Origin: Sitta carolinensis
Lineage: Eukaryota > Chordata > Aves > Passeriformes > Sittidae
DNA length: 64,000 nt
Assembly: GCA_032173965.1 (NCBI GenBank)
Contig: CM063283.1
Span: 111,981,108-112,045,107, forward strand
Direction of reading: 5' to 3'
Each line of letters starts with the position of its first letter. Within the stretch, counting starts at the first letter, position 1. Shown in pieces: positions 37,823 to 50,760 of this stretch. The notes under the pieces are model-generated. The model was not told the origin of the DNA. It did no database searches and saw only the letters and a list, made by a program, of their open reading frames with translations. The position numbers and the translations under genes are program-made.

Positions 37823-39131
37823 GATCCCTTTTTCTCTAACCAAGTTGTGTGTGGCCGATCAAAGGGTAGAGATGCAAAATGCACCTTGTTTTGTGCTTGT
37901 CCCAGTGCTGGACAGAAACTGTGATTCCTCCTTTGTGGAAAGGAGGAGGAACCAAGGAAGGGGAGGCAGAAACAGCTGCAGGTCCAAGTGGCTCCAAGTA
38001 AGGCCTGCTCAGGCCACAGAGTCTCAGAGGGCAGCACGGAGCTGAGGCTAAGGGGAGGGTCGTGAGCCATCAATATATTCGGTATTATGTTTATTCTGAC
38101 TGTTTATCACCATCCATTGGAGTATTTCTGGTCTGGTGTAACTCATTGCTGCCTGGGGAGCTGCCATTTGAGCTCCTGCCCCACATCTGAGGCAACCTGC
38201 AGAGCTCTTGATAAATGAATTGACCACTCTCACAAAAGTGTTATTTCTCCTCAGAAAGTTCTGCAGCTTCTCAACTCTAATTCTGCAGCTGGCACCAGGG
38301 AAGAAATAATTTGTGGGTTAGACCTTAAAATGATCCAATATCGACCTTCTGATTCCAGACCTTCCTACACCACAAACAGCAATGGTTATAAATTCATAAA
38401 CTATGAAAAATTAAACATGCAGTGAACTATAACAGTGCTTTAAAAACAACACAGTGAGAGCTGGCACTGCTGGGATTACCCAGATATAAATGCGGGGCTG
38501 CAATCCACTTGCCCAGAAGTGGTGGACTATTCATTTATTGTTAATAGTAAGAATAGCAAGAATAGCTTGTTACTGGGTGTTCAGGAAACCACTCGCTTGG
38601 TTAAGACTTTTCAGAAGTGCTTGGACTCCACAGTATTTATTTGGAAGCAGAGGATTTGGGATAGAGAACCTTCGTGGAATGCTACCCTCTAGGCAGTAGC
38701 CTAGAATTGGAAAGTTCAAGAAATAAAGGAGCTCACACAGGGCAAAATTATTTCCTGCAACCTGTCTTTGTAATCTGCTGGTTTTTTGGTCAACCTTCCT
38801 TTGTGACCCTGATGCTGACATGGGCAGAGCCTCTGCAGACTGGTAAATTTTGTCATAACCTATGAAAATCTGCAGTTTCCTTACCTTGGGGTCCTCCACC
38901 CAGTGCCTGCCAGCTGGGCATGGAGCTTCCTTCCTTTCCTCTCTTCTTGGCCAGCACATTTCTGGATTCTAGTTTAGAGGGCTGCTGTAGTAAATTCAAC
39001 CTGAAATGCTGAAGGTTGAACACAAACCAGGTGCTGAGTGATTCTGGAATGAAGGAGAACTAAGAGGGACAACCTAAGTATGTGTAGTTGGTGGGATTAA
39101 TTAATTAAAGATTTTTTTAACACTTGATTTA

Positions 39132-39270
39132 TTTTTTAATAAAAGATTACTTGCAACCTGATAATGAATTCTTGACTTTTCTGGGTTGTTTTTTTTTTTT
39201 TTTTTTTTTTTAATTATTATTTTTTTTAATAAAAGATTATTTGCAACCTGACAATGAGTTCTTGATTTTT
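39132..39270 (+). repeat. 49-bp direct repeat, 90 bp apart, flanking a poly-T
   Basis: Copies at 39132-39180 and 39222-39270 share ttttttaataaaagatta and ttgcaacctga, with four transitions among 49 bases. A 23-nt T run (39189-39211) lies between them. Confidence 0.9.
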
Positions 39271-40780
39271 CGTTTTTGGCTATTTGGTCTTGAAATTATA
39301 CTTTATGTTTTGTTTTGTTTTTTTGTTTAAATTCAAAATAGTAATTAACACTGTAAAAATTGTTACACTCTTCCCAGTTACCTTGATCAAAATAATTGAT
39401 TCTGTATCCCATTTCTTTTGAATTAAAAAAGCAATCTCAACAAAAAACATTTAAAAAACCCTCAAAAATCGAGCTCTGTTTTCCCAGAATTCTTAGAAAG
39501 GTTGAAGTTTCTCAGTTCATGTAAACACAAACACATGCATGACAAATGAAAATGTCACCAGCAAAGCAATCCACAGGCACGGAAACATTCGTGGCTTCTA
39601 AGCCATGGGGAAAACCTGGTGTACCAAAGAGAGGTTTGCATCCATCAGCCTCACAAAATGAGGTCTTGTTGTCATCCTCCTGGGCCTCTGGAGATCTCTG
39701 AAATGCCACAGAAAGGTGGAATGGAATTGTGTTTTACAGAATGAACTTCTAGTACCAGGGTATATTTAGACTTTTGAGTGTTTGTGCTAATGATAAACCC
39801 AAAATGCTACTTAAAACTCACACATACGCTAAAAAAAAAAGTGATAATGAATTGTTTTCAGCTGTGAATGTTGGACTTTCTGCAGGATAGAGCTGAAAAA
39901 TGGTTTAGGTGCTTTAATGTTAGGTAAGTCAATTAATAAAAGGGCTGTTGTCCTGAATTTACCTGTTAATGACAGCAATGAAATGGTCCAGAAAAAAAAA
40001 ATGTCCTAAGGCAAAACACTCTGATCCCTTTCTTAAAAAATGAGTAAAAAATTGTCAACTTAGAAAGTTTGATTAAGTTATTAATGTGTAAAATGTTACA
40101 CGACTTTGCACTTCAATTTTTCTGTCTTTCCAGCAGTTCATTATTCCCCATCAGACACAGAGGTCTTCTCATAATTTATGTCTCCTGCCATTTGTTTCCA
40201 GAACCCAACAATGAGAATAATTATGCTTGCCTCTTGGAATTCGTTGTTTTCAGGAAACAATGCATCAGGGAGGCTCTTTCAGAGATGCAGCCTCTGCCAG
40301 GCAGCCAGCCAAAAAGAGGCAGAAGGCTGAAAATAAAGCTTGAAAAACTTCAGGTGATTCTTCCCTCATTTGTAATGGTAGGGCCCGCTGAAGTAAACCA
40401 GATTGATTTGCTGCTTGTAAGGGCAAGATCTGGTAATTTTACTTCAATTTGTCTTTCCTTCTTAAATAGTTGGCACTATTTCTGATGTTGGGCATCAGAA
40501 ATGTATTTCTTGGAGTTGTTTGCAGGATTTCTGATTGATAACATCAATCATTCAATTGAGCATCGAATTAGAGAACCTTGTAACTGCTGAGCTCAGTGAA
40601 GTCTTTTGGGCTGTGGGGCTGCCAGAGACTCACCCTGTTTTCTGCAAGTTTGTTCCTGGCCTTTCTGAGGAATGCATTGGAGAAAAGCATATTGTGCTGT
40701 AGTTAAAAAAAAAGAAAAAAAAAATCCGTCCATTTGGAGTATTCATGTGTGAGAAGCAAATCTGGGATGTCCAGGTGCTA

Positions 40781-40864
40781 GAAAACAAAAACAAAAACAA
40801 AAACCAACCAACCAACAAACAAACCCAAAACCAAAACCCAAACAAAAACAACAACAACAAAAAA
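40781..40864. repeat. A/C simple repeat (CAAAAA, CCAA, CAAA, CAA units)
   Basis: Eighty-four bases made almost only of A and C, with successive blocks of different unit length. Low complexity, no gene. Confidence 0.9.
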
Positions 40865-43539
40865 GACTCAAAGGAAATTTGCCTGTCTATGAGGTATATA
40901 TAATAAACCCAAGTGCATGGTTATTTCCCTACAAAAATCAGTTTATGTGTGCTCAGTGGCAGCTCCTTTCTTCCCAGGGCCCCTTTTACCTGACATTCCA
41001 TCTCTTGGCTGCTCTGCACCCACAGGCTGGAGGAAGCTCCTTGGTCCTGGTGTGGGGCTGGACCAGACTTTCCTCAGAGCTCCTGCTCCTGGGCACTGCA
41101 GTGACAGAAATCACAGGAGTGACAGGAGACTCTCAGGGGAGTGCAGGGAGGGAGACAGCTTCCAGCTGGAGTGGCCTGGCATGCTCAGGGTGAGCAGAAG
41201 AGCTGTGACAGCACAGAGAGAGGGACCTGCACAGTGACGTGACTTGGAGGAGGAAAAGGAGGATGGTGGAACCCAGAATGCAGAGAATATTTCTCTGCAT
41301 GTTTTGAAGGGTCCAACCCCCCTGACAAACACTGCTTTTAACCTTCGTCCATGGAAAGGGCTTCCCAGGCTTTGGAATGAAATAGAATTCTCAAGAATGT
41401 CAATTAGATAGTGGCATAATATGTCATTTATCACAGGGTGAGAAATTTAGAGTTTTGGGTTTGTTAGGATGGTAAGTAGATGAAGACAAGGTGGAGGACC
41501 CTTGTTGTTTTTAGGCTTCCTTCTCCTCCTCCATCCCCTCCCTGTTCTGCAGTGTGGGGGGCACAGGACCATTGGGCACAATTTGCCACAGTCTAGAGTT
41601 ACATGAATAGAAATTAAGTTCATTATTGGTAGAAAAGCAGAAATCATGAATGTTCTTGGTGATAATTGGGTAAATTCTCTTTAAGAGAACCTTGATCCCA
41701 TGTGTTTGGGGCTTTTTGGTGCCTTTTCTCCCTCACACTGAGCTGGTGTAAAGCCTGGTGTGCAGAGATTGTTGATAAAATAGTAACCAGCCTGGAGAAG
41801 GAGAACAACCAAGAGTCCCATTTGCCTTTTTTCCTTGCAAGGACTTTTGCAGAAGGCCTCCCCTATGAGGAGAGAGACACGTGGGGGTTGAAGAACTGCC
41901 ACAGAGGAAAGGGCCCTGCTGGGGTGAGCAGAGCACAGGAGCTTTAGAACCCTTCTCACCAAATGAGGATGAGTGCAGGAATCCAACACGCCTCGGATGA
42001 AGTGGTTTGGTAACTAAGATTTTCCATACAGGAATCTGTTCTGTCTTATTTTGAGAGCAGTGAGACCTTCTGGATTCTCATAGAACTTTTCCTTCTTAGT
42101 CTCTACAGGATGAGTTAATTGACTGCATTTTAATAGTTTCTGAAGTACCAGAAAGAAAAACCTTCAGGGTTTTACCTTCTACTCTGGTCCCATGACAAAG
42201 GTTTGGGTGGTGTTGATTTTGAATATGAATTTCAGGATTTAGTACGGTAATCCTATTAGTCTATTTAGGAAATGAAAAAAATAAAAAGAAATAAAAAGAA
42301 AAAAAAAAAATAGAAGCTGACTCAGTGTTGAAGATAATCTTCTTTATTAGACTTGTATGAGAGAATACATTTTTCAAGGAGGAAAAGCACTCAGGAATTT
42401 CTGCTTCATCTTTCTATGGTCTCATGTAGGCTGAATATAATGTCTGTGTGAAAGAACTGAACAAGTTTTTGGTTACCTCATATTAGCAATACCCTTATCC
42501 ATCTCCTGTACTCTATTAACACTTGGGCAAATCTTATCCATTTATAACAAAAGAGGGCTATAACACATCATTTGGGTTCACTCCACCTTGTATAAGCAGG
42601 CTCTGCTTTAAATAGTTTATAATAAGCACTTGGATTTGAAGGGGAATTGGCAGGAATGCCTTCTGCTAGGTGACCTTTGCAAATACGTCTGCTGCTGCTA
42701 TATGTAGTACCTAAGGAGATGGTGTTTGCTGCACTGGTTCTCTCCTGGGAGCTGAGAAAGAGGACAAAGCAGCTCTTTGAGGCTTGGCAGAAGATAATCA
42801 GAGATGTCACTCCCCACTCCATTCCTGCCAAATGCAATTAGGACTTTTTCCGGGGAGAAAATATTTAGGGGTTGCACTTAAATCTTAGAAGGCACATGTG
42901 AAATTCTTCATTTTCAGCAGCTGATGCTGTAAACAGAATGTAGATACAAGTAATGGAGTAGAATTTGTTTTTCTCGCAATGAATACAAGGTATAAAGTGT
43001 TTATTGACTTAAAAAGAAAGACTGAACAAACAGAATAAAGAAGAAAGCATTCACAGCTGCTTTGAAGGAAAGAATGTTTTTATTTCATACTTTGAAGAAA
43101 TTGTTCAAGTAGTTCAGCCGTGTAAAAATGTGACCCCCTCTAATGCTGCCAAGGGCAGGGAGATCAGGGATAATCTACTGAGGAAATGCAGCTCACGCAA
43201 GCCAAAGGCAGAGTTTTAAACTTACAGCACCAATTTTTTTCCAAGAGGGAAGCATGGGCAGAAGGGTTTTTTTGCTTCCTGAAGAACCCCATTACCTGTT
43301 TTGATGAATGTTCTCTCTTTGCTGTAGATGCTTGTGGATGTGAGGCACAGTCTGACACATCTTCTCCTTCCATACCTGCTTTGTCTTCCCAGTTAAAAGC
43401 TCCACATGAGAGTAAAGGGGCTTTAGGAAAACTATATAAAAGTTACCTTTCATCTTGCATTATTCTTCTAAAAGAATTGCACGATAAGTGCCAGGAAGAG
43501 TAGACCAAAGTGGTACTTTGCAGAACATTTGTGTTAAGC

Positions 43540-43715
43540 AGGGTCACCTTCCACTGTCCCAGGTTTCTCCAAGACCCATCCAACCTGTTCTTGGACACTT
43601 CCAGGGGTGGGGCAGCCACATGTTCTATGTGCCAGGGCCTCACCACCCTCACTGGGCGGAATTTCTTCCCAATACCCAATCTAAACCTGCTGTCTTTCAG
43701 TTTAAAGCTATTTTT
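43540..43715 (-). mobile_element. CR1 LINE 3' fragment
   Basis: Plus-strand text 'gggtcaccttccactgtccc', 'acacttccaggggtggggca' and 'cccaatctaaacctgctgtc' is the reverse complement of the CR1 tail. The extreme 3' terminus is missing. Confidence 0.85.
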
Positions 43716-44387
43716 GTGGCCATACAGAGATGAATGCTCTCATCAATGCTGTGCTGAGAGGTGATGTGCACATGCCAGGCTCATCACAGTTCTGGGGATG
43801 TGCAAGTTACTCTTCATATTTGTGTGGTGCTGTAGTACCCTTGGACACTGCTGCCTGCACCCTCTGATTCCCAGCTGGAAAATTTTGGCAGTGCTTCTTC
43901 TCTAGATGAAGAATGGATGGAGAAGTTTTCCTCCTTACCTGTCCCTTTGGTATCAGTGCTGCCAGGTCTGTGTGCTGCTGTGAGTACTGAAAGGGAGATG
44001 GATTCTGTGACACAGCTGGTTCTGCAGTCCTTGAATTGACACAAGAGAGATGAAATATCCTAGAGCAGATCTTTATAATTAGAGAGATACCCCCTCTAAC
44101 ACTCTGCTGCTCCTAAAATGTCGCTGACTTCTTGTTCCTGGAATATTATAATATTCTCTCTTTGCTATTCCTGTTGTGAGAAAACTCCAGTGCAGTTGCT
44201 CAGTAGTCCCTCACAGTTCCAAATATAAAGTTCTATTTAAAACAGGCTGCTTCAGAGGGACTGAACCCCCAAATAGTTTCCTGTGCAGTGAAGAGGCACC
44301 CTCTGGCCGTGCCTTGGGTTGGGCTTTCAGGGTTGCTGTGTGGATGGACTGTGAGCCTGACCTTCAGGATGGTGTTTCCTGGGACAG

Positions 44388-45113
44388 TGTGGGTGCACAT
44401 GTTAAATGCATTGGTGAGGCCACACCTTGAGTCCTGTGTCCAATTCTGGGGCCTCTAGTGTAAAAAAGCCCTGGAGGAGCTGGAGCGTGTCCAGGACAGG
44501 GAATGGAGCCGGGCAGGGGCTGGAGCCCCAGCGGGGCTGGGGGAGCCGGGCAGGGGCTGGGGGAGCCGGGCAGGGGCTGGGGGAGCCGGGCAGGGGCTGG
44601 GGGAGCCGGGCAGGGGCTGGAGCCCAGCAGGGGCTGGGGGAGCCGGGCAGGGGCTGGGGGAGCGGGCAGGGCTGGGGGAGCCGGGCAGGGCTGGGGGAGC
44701 CAGGCAGGGGCTGGGGGAGCCGGGCAGGGGCTGGAGCCCAGCAGGGCTGGGGGAGCCGGGCAGGGGCTCAGCCTGGAGCACAGGAGGCTCAGGGGGCCCT
44801 GCTGGCTCTGCACAGCTCCTGCCAGGAGGGGCAGGCAGGGGCTGAGGGCTCTGGGCACAGGGACAGGCACAGGAGCAGAGGGCACGGGCTCAGGCTGGGC
44901 TGGGCAGGCTCAGGGGGAGCCCAGGGGGAATTTCCCTTTCCTGGCAAGGGTGGGCAGGGCTGGGCAGGGGCTGCCCAGGGAGGGTTGCAGTGCCCAGCCC
45001 TGGAGGTGGCACTGGAGGTGGCACTCAGAGCTCTGGGCTGGGGACAAGGTGGGAATCAAAGTCAGACTTGATGGTCCTGGAGGTCTTTTCCAACCTCAAT
45101 GATTCTGTGAATC
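44388..45113 (+). mobile_element. CR1 LINE 3' part with expanded internal minisatellite
   Basis: It begins in the CR1 segment 'gaggccacaccttgagtcct', passes 'ggagctggagcgtgtccagg' and is then interrupted by a 21-bp G-rich array (44503-44770). It resumes with 'tcagcctggagcacaggagg' and ends with 'tcttttccaacctcaatgat' and tctgtgaat. Both flanks are in consensus order, so the array grew inside the element. Long open frames over it are compositional. Confidence 0.85.
44503..44770 (+). repeat. 21-bp G-rich minisatellite (about 12-13 units)
   Basis: The unit is gagccgggcaggggctggggg, given here by its parts gagccgggca and ggggctggggg, repeated about 12-13 times with small variants (gagcccagcagg, single-base losses). 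G-runs of 4-5 recur every 10 bp or so on the plus strand, so G-quadruplex formation is plausible. Confidence 0.9.
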
Positions 45114-48100
45114 CTCTTTCTCTATGTATTTCCTTGTAAGCTTAAAATAGTTCCCTATCATATGAGCTGGCATCCACGTTTGCCTTCAAGCAATGACATC
45201 TGCAGCATCTTTCTGTCCTGTGGACAACAGCCTGCTGGGGCCTTTATATCTTGTTCTCATCCTTGCCCTGTAATTTGTTTTGGCTATTGTCACCGAGCAC
45301 TTCCATTCTCCTCTTGTCAGAGTCTTCCCTGGTGCTCCTTATGCTGTAGCTGAAGTCTGTAAGGTCAAAATATCAATTTGCTTTGGTGGGCAGTTCTGCT
45401 GTAGCTGCTGTAACACAGAAAAATGGTGTTGTTATACTTCTCTGCAAGTCAGACTCTGTTCCTTCACCCTCCTCTGTTTCTGCTTTCCCCCTTCTGAGAA
45501 GAGAGTCCCAGACACAAGTCAGTGGAATTTACCAAGATAGGAGTGCACTGAGTTAGAAAGAAATGCTGCAGGAAAGAAATGTACCCTTAATGATAATCCT
45601 TGAGCATCAAGGGATGAGCTGCTTTGTAGCACTTTGCCCTTCAGTGCTCTTGCTCTGTGTCATCCTGCTACCAGGCATCCTTGCTTTGCTCAGGAATCAC
45701 AGCCCCAGTGCTGTGTTTGACCCAACAGTTTATTCCTTCTTCCTTATCATGGTGCTTCACCTCATTTCCAGCCTGACTGCTCGAGTTCTTAGCAGTTTTG
45801 AGGCACTGCTTTTACCATGTGTCCAGGATATTGTTTTGGCCTCTGTGTTATCTCTATATTTACACTATCAGCAGCACTTTTGCACCTGGCCAGTGATATT
45901 GGTATGCTCATAGCACTCAGGTATGTTCCTTCTTTCTTGTCTGCACACGTACTCATCAATAATTCTGTTTCTGCCTTTCTTATCTGCCTCTTGGAGAGAT
46001 ACAACTGCTTTAGAGATAACAAACCCAGAAATTCTATTCTTCCCCTCTGATTCTCACCATTCATCTTTCTCCCCTCACTAGCAACGCTTGTGTCATTTTT
46101 GTTGTTATTGCCAAGGAAATACCTTCTTAAAAAATGGTGCTCAGCTTTGGACCCGTCTCGCCCACACTATCAAAATATGGCATGTATATTTTTAGGCAGA
46201 GTTCATCACAATTCTAAATTTTGCTTCAGTGGATAAGCCCTTCCATGTGTCTGTTTTGTGCCTCAACATCAGCCATATTATCTATGATTATTTCTTCATT
46301 TCCCTACCTGCATTTTCCTGAATAAGATACAAACCAGACTGATTTTTTTCACATTTTTTTCCTGTTCCTCATGATCCCCTTTTTTTCTGAAGACTACCTT
46401 TTGTAGTTTGATATTCTCACCTTATGCTTAGTATGGCTGTTTATTCTTCTCATGTCCTTCACTACCTGCCAATTCACTTTTTTTTTTTTTTTTTTTTTTA
46501 ATTTTAGCACACTTTCCTCATTCCTTGCTCTTTCTACATCAAGCTTTTCTCATTTTGTACTTTAGAATTTTTTATTAACTCCTTTTACTTCTTGTTTATT
46601 TCCAAAGTTTAAATCCCTTCTTAAAAGGACTTTCTGTGTTTTTCTCCTTAATCCCAAGCATATTGTCTCTTATAGATCAGCATTACTTGTTTTCTTCACT
46701 AGGCTATATTGCCCTGAAAGATATTGAGCTTGCCTGATGTTTTCATGTTTTTGTTGTTATTTGTTTCTTTATATAATCCTCCTCCAAATGTCATACTAGA
46801 AACCTTTACTAAGGGTATGGACCTTTATTTCCAACTTCATCGTTATTCTGTTTCTGCTCAAAACTAGCATAATTTTAAGACTATATTTTCCAGAAAGACA
46901 AAAACATAAGAGGGCTTCTCTTCAAAGGAATCAAAGATATAAGAACTCACAAACAACTTCCTCAGAGCCTGGAAAAGATACTGCATTGGGCAATCCAACT
47001 GTGGAAGGGAAAGGAAAACTTTGGAGAGGGTTCAAGGCCCAGCTAAATGTAACACCTTGGGCTGCAGACAGCTTCTTGGCCTTTTTTTATCCGATGTGTT
47101 TTCATCCCAAATGCCAAACACAGTTGGGCACAGATTCCTGAAGTGCTGAACGAGACACAAGGAGAAAGAAAAAGCCTACAGAACTGTGCCGGATGGGTGG
47201 CTGTAAGCCTGGAGGCAGCATCCAACTTTGAAAGCCAGAGAAAAATACTTCTGGTTTGGTGATTCAATGTGTTGTTTAGGGTGCTGATTCCATCTCAAGT
47301 CTCTCTGTATTTGAGACAAGGCTCAGCTCCTGAAGACAGATACTTTTGGTGAAATTCTCCTCTTTCACACGGGAAAAAACCCATTATCTATCCTCTACAT
47401 CTCTAAGGGAAAGAACATTTGATGTGACTGTGTCTGAAAGATTCATAAACCAGAACGTGTATGAAGTCTTTTAAGCTTTCAATAAAAAAAATCATATTGT
47501 GGTTTTTAAATCCATCTTCCTGATTTGTGGGACAGGTGATTTGTCATTTGCCGTAACAATCAGAATACAAATACCTCTCATTCCTACCAGAGGTGGGGAA
47601 ATATGAAAAGATCATTTCCTTCTGCAGGCCTTTGTAAGAAGAGGGACAGTGGGGAAGAGGAATACTTTCATGGGAAAATCATGGAAGCTCCATTTATATG
47701 GCACAATATTGGGAAAAGCTCCATCATGGACAAACTGAGGAAACTGGGAGAGACTTATGAGAAACTGTTCCATGAGGGGGCATGCCTGGGAGGATTAAGG
47801 TCTCTTAAAATGCTCTTAGCTGTACCTAAGCCTGGAGTGGGATTACACCTCTGTTTCTGAGGCTTGGGGATGTGTGAAAAAGCTCACAGGGTCTTTAGAG
47901 ACCTGGAAGGATGGTGCTGTTCCCTGTGCAGTGCAGTGATGCACAGCTGCAGGGATTTAGTCCAGGCTTTGGATTTCCTGCCTGGCTTACAAGAAACCAG
48001 CACAGGAAGAGGGGGGACAAGGTGCTCCTGAGCAAGGGAAAGGATGTGCTTTGGGTAAGGGAAGATTGAGGGATCCTGGTCTTCATTGTACAGAGCTGCC

Positions 48101-49094
48101 CTGGGCCCTTTATGGGGGAGGACAGGAGGTTTCTCATAACAGTGTCATGATCCTTCCTGTTCTGGAAGTTGAGAGCAGCCCGTGGCCACTTTGGATCTGT
48201 TATCAGAACAGGGGGTTTAGTCAGGGGCTCTGACAGTGAATTTACTGCTGCCTCCTTGGCACCCCAGGGGTGTGTTGAGTTGAAGGAACAGTTCTTGGGG
48301 GAATTCTCTGGAATGCCAGACTGCACAACACAACTTTGGGTCTCAGCCAGGACGTGTAGGTGCTGCTGTGCTGAACAAGGCAGATTTGTTGCAATGGGGG
48401 ACATCTGCTCAGTGGTCTCCTGGAAAAGTAAAGGCAGATCTGCAACTTTGGATGCAGATTAATGAAACTGGTCTGAATCTATCAGGTCCTCACGCTGGAC
48501 TCAACACATGGACCTTTTTCTATTTCCTGCACTGCAAGGTGTTGTATTGTCTGCACTACCCAAAATAACTCTGGAAGGAATTGTTCTCCAGAAGAAAGCC
48601 CTCTGTATACCTCTTCTTTGTATATTTTCTTCCAAGCTATGAAAAAACATTCATGCAAACTCACACCTGGGCTATATTTTATCAATAAATTATAGAAATT
48701 TGCAGTAGTCTGTACGGGCTGATTTGAGTTTAGGGGTGGGAAAAAGAGATTTTCATGTTGCTTCCCACCTACCTGCAGTAGCATGGAAATATTTGCATTG
48801 AAGTGTCCTGCACTGCTGTCTCAGCAAAAGTCACAATGTGGCACTGCAATGTCAGCAGTGGATTCTTATTTTCCTCGTTATTTTCTCACACAGACACATT
48901 CCAAAGCCATGAAATCCTTATGTGGATTTTAGATCCCAACTATGATCTCGAGGACCTTTTTACCATATTAACTTGCAGACTGCTGAGGGTTTGTTTTTTT
49001 TTTTTTTTTTTTTTTCCTCTTTTCCATTTTCCCTGGCATTTTCTCCCCTGAAATATACCTGAGTGATTATCTGTGCATAACAGAGACACAATAT
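45114..49094. other. Intergenic, pyrimidine-rich in part, no gene recognised
   Basis: About 45.4-46.9 kb is strikingly rich in T and C on the plus strand, including a 22-nt T run at 46478-46499. This could be a very old minus-strand retroelement, but no motif is secure. The remainder looks like unique sequence. Confidence 0.5.
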
Positions 49095-49099
49095 TTCAG

Positions 49100-49590
49100 T
49101 ATCATAGAATCATGGAAAGATCTGGTGGGAAGAGACTTCTGGAGGGTCCAGAAATCAGATTTCTTCTTGCAGTGAGCCCAAAGCCCAGCTTCTCTCAGCT
49201 TCTCCTCACAGATCTTGTGTTTGTGCACCTTGAGCTACCTGGTAGCCCTCTGCCTGTCTTCTGCCACATCCCTGCTGAACTGGGTTCTCACAGCTGTCCC
49301 CAGCCTGCTCCAGGTGTGATCTCACCTGTGCTAACCAGATGGGAAGAGTCACTTCCTTGGATATGTTGTCCTGGCCCTCCAGATGTGGCCTGGTGAGGAG
49401 TTTGCTGAGTTACAGTGCCCAGTTCTCAGCATCCCCCAAATCCTTCTGAGCCCTTTTCAGTTGTTTCCCAGGGCTTCCTGATGCATGGAGCTGTTTCCCC
49501 TCCTCTCCAAAACTTTGGGCTTCTCGTCTCCTTCCAGGAGGGTTTTTCTTGGCCCCATCCTCCTGTTCTCCAGGATTCCCCTGGACTCAA
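49100..49590 (-). mobile_element. Older CR1 LINE fragment
   Basis: The plus strand starts with the CR1 terminal remnant tatcatagaatcatggaaag. It then gives a diverged reverse complement of the CR1 3' region, with 'tgctccaggtgtgatctcac' and 'ttacagtgcccagttctcag'. Internal rearrangements are likely, since segments appear in imperfect order. Confidence 0.6.
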
Positions 49591-50491
49591 GCCCTGACAG
49601 TCAGCATGTGAATTACTCTCTTTTCCCTGGTAGTCAGGTCATTTTCCCTGATTGCCATGGATTTGCATAGATGGCAGACAGGGGCCTTGCTGTCACATCA
49701 GCCAGCACTTCCAGCACTCCTGCAGCTCTGAGAGAGCTTTTCTGTATAATTTGCAACTGGTTGTTCTCCCACTGTTTGCTGTCGTCCTTCCCAGACTCCA
49801 TCTCCATGGTAAAACACAGAGGAATTGAACAAGACTTTAAATTTGAATACTAAAGAAAGAAAAAAAATGAGCATTGAGCACGCTGCCACTTTCTGCCCTG
49901 CCCATCCCCGTGCCTTTTGCTGAGGTACACGCTGAGGCTCACGCTGTCTGTGCAGGCACTGTTGGGATGTGCTCAGAGGGTTTTTAGTGCAAACTGCCCG
50001 TGGTGATTGAGAAAATAACACCTTTGAACTGCAGCAAATTGGCCCTGTTTGTAGCACTCCAAACTGCCTTAGCTGAGGTGCAGCGTGTTCTGTCTGAAAA
50101 TGTCACTGTGAGCAGCTCGGGCAGCCTTCACTCGTGAAACAATCGTGCTCTACAACTCCATCTAATGCAGAAGAATGTGTGCCAGTGTTAAATCCTTTCC
50201 CTCAGGATTTGTGTGGTTGCAGAACACAGGAATGCTGTTGTAATGGCTCAGCCTGTACGTGTAATTTGTTAAGGTGCAATGTGGTGACACTCCTGGAGTG
50301 CCTTGGAGGGGGCTGCACGAAAGTAACGGGGTGGGAGACAGGCTAGCCTTCATCCTCAGGACATTTGCTGTGTTTGGGGAATTTGTATGAGGCCAAAGGC
50401 AACAGAACTGTGTGAGACTGACCTCCTCCTTTGATTTACTTCTACTGATAGGCACTGATCCAAACAAGAGTAGGCCAGGCCAGTCTTAGAG

Positions 50492-50760
50492 TAACAGAAT
50501 CCAAGAATGATTTGGGTTGGAGGGGACCTTAAAGATTGTCTAGTTCCACTATCCCAGGTTGCCCCAAGCCCTGTCCAACCTGGTCTTGGACACTTCCAGG
50601 GATCCAGGGGCAGCCACAGCTTCTCTGGAACCTGTGCCAGGGCCTCAGCACCCTCACAGGCAAGATGCTTTTCCTAATATCTAAGTTAATGTCCCTTCTT
50701 TCAGTTTGAACCCATTACTCCTTGTTCTATCACTACAGTTACTGATAAAGAATCCCTCTC
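50492..50760 (-). mobile_element. CR1 LINE 3' fragment
   Basis: Plus-strand text 'agaatgatttgggttggagg', 'ttggacacttccagggatcc' and 'ttactccttgttctatcact' is the reverse complement of a CR1 tail. It is 5' truncated and missing a short segment after the terminus. Confidence 0.9.

Larger units (their letters stand above)
37823..43539. other. Intergenic, mostly unique AT-rich sequence
   Basis: Contains a short 90-bp-offset duplication at 39132-39270 and CA-rich or A-rich simple repeats at 40781-40864 and 42280-42311. No gene is supported. Confidence 0.6.

Noticed and set aside
37204..38073. 289-codon open frame on the minus strand
   Set aside because: It lies antisense to a CR1 tail (37400-37822), and its middle part is the translated CR1 terminus seen at other loci in this window. 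No domain or exon structure.
44364..45102. Long glycine/arginine- and proline-rich open frames (173-214 codons) on both strands
   Set aside because: They follow from a 21-bp G-rich repeat, whose length is a multiple of three, so all frames without a stop in the unit remain open.
45563..45913. 116-codon hydrophobic open frame suggesting a membrane protein or receptor
   Set aside because: No family motif, and the hydrophobicity follows from local T-richness. Not supported as a gene.
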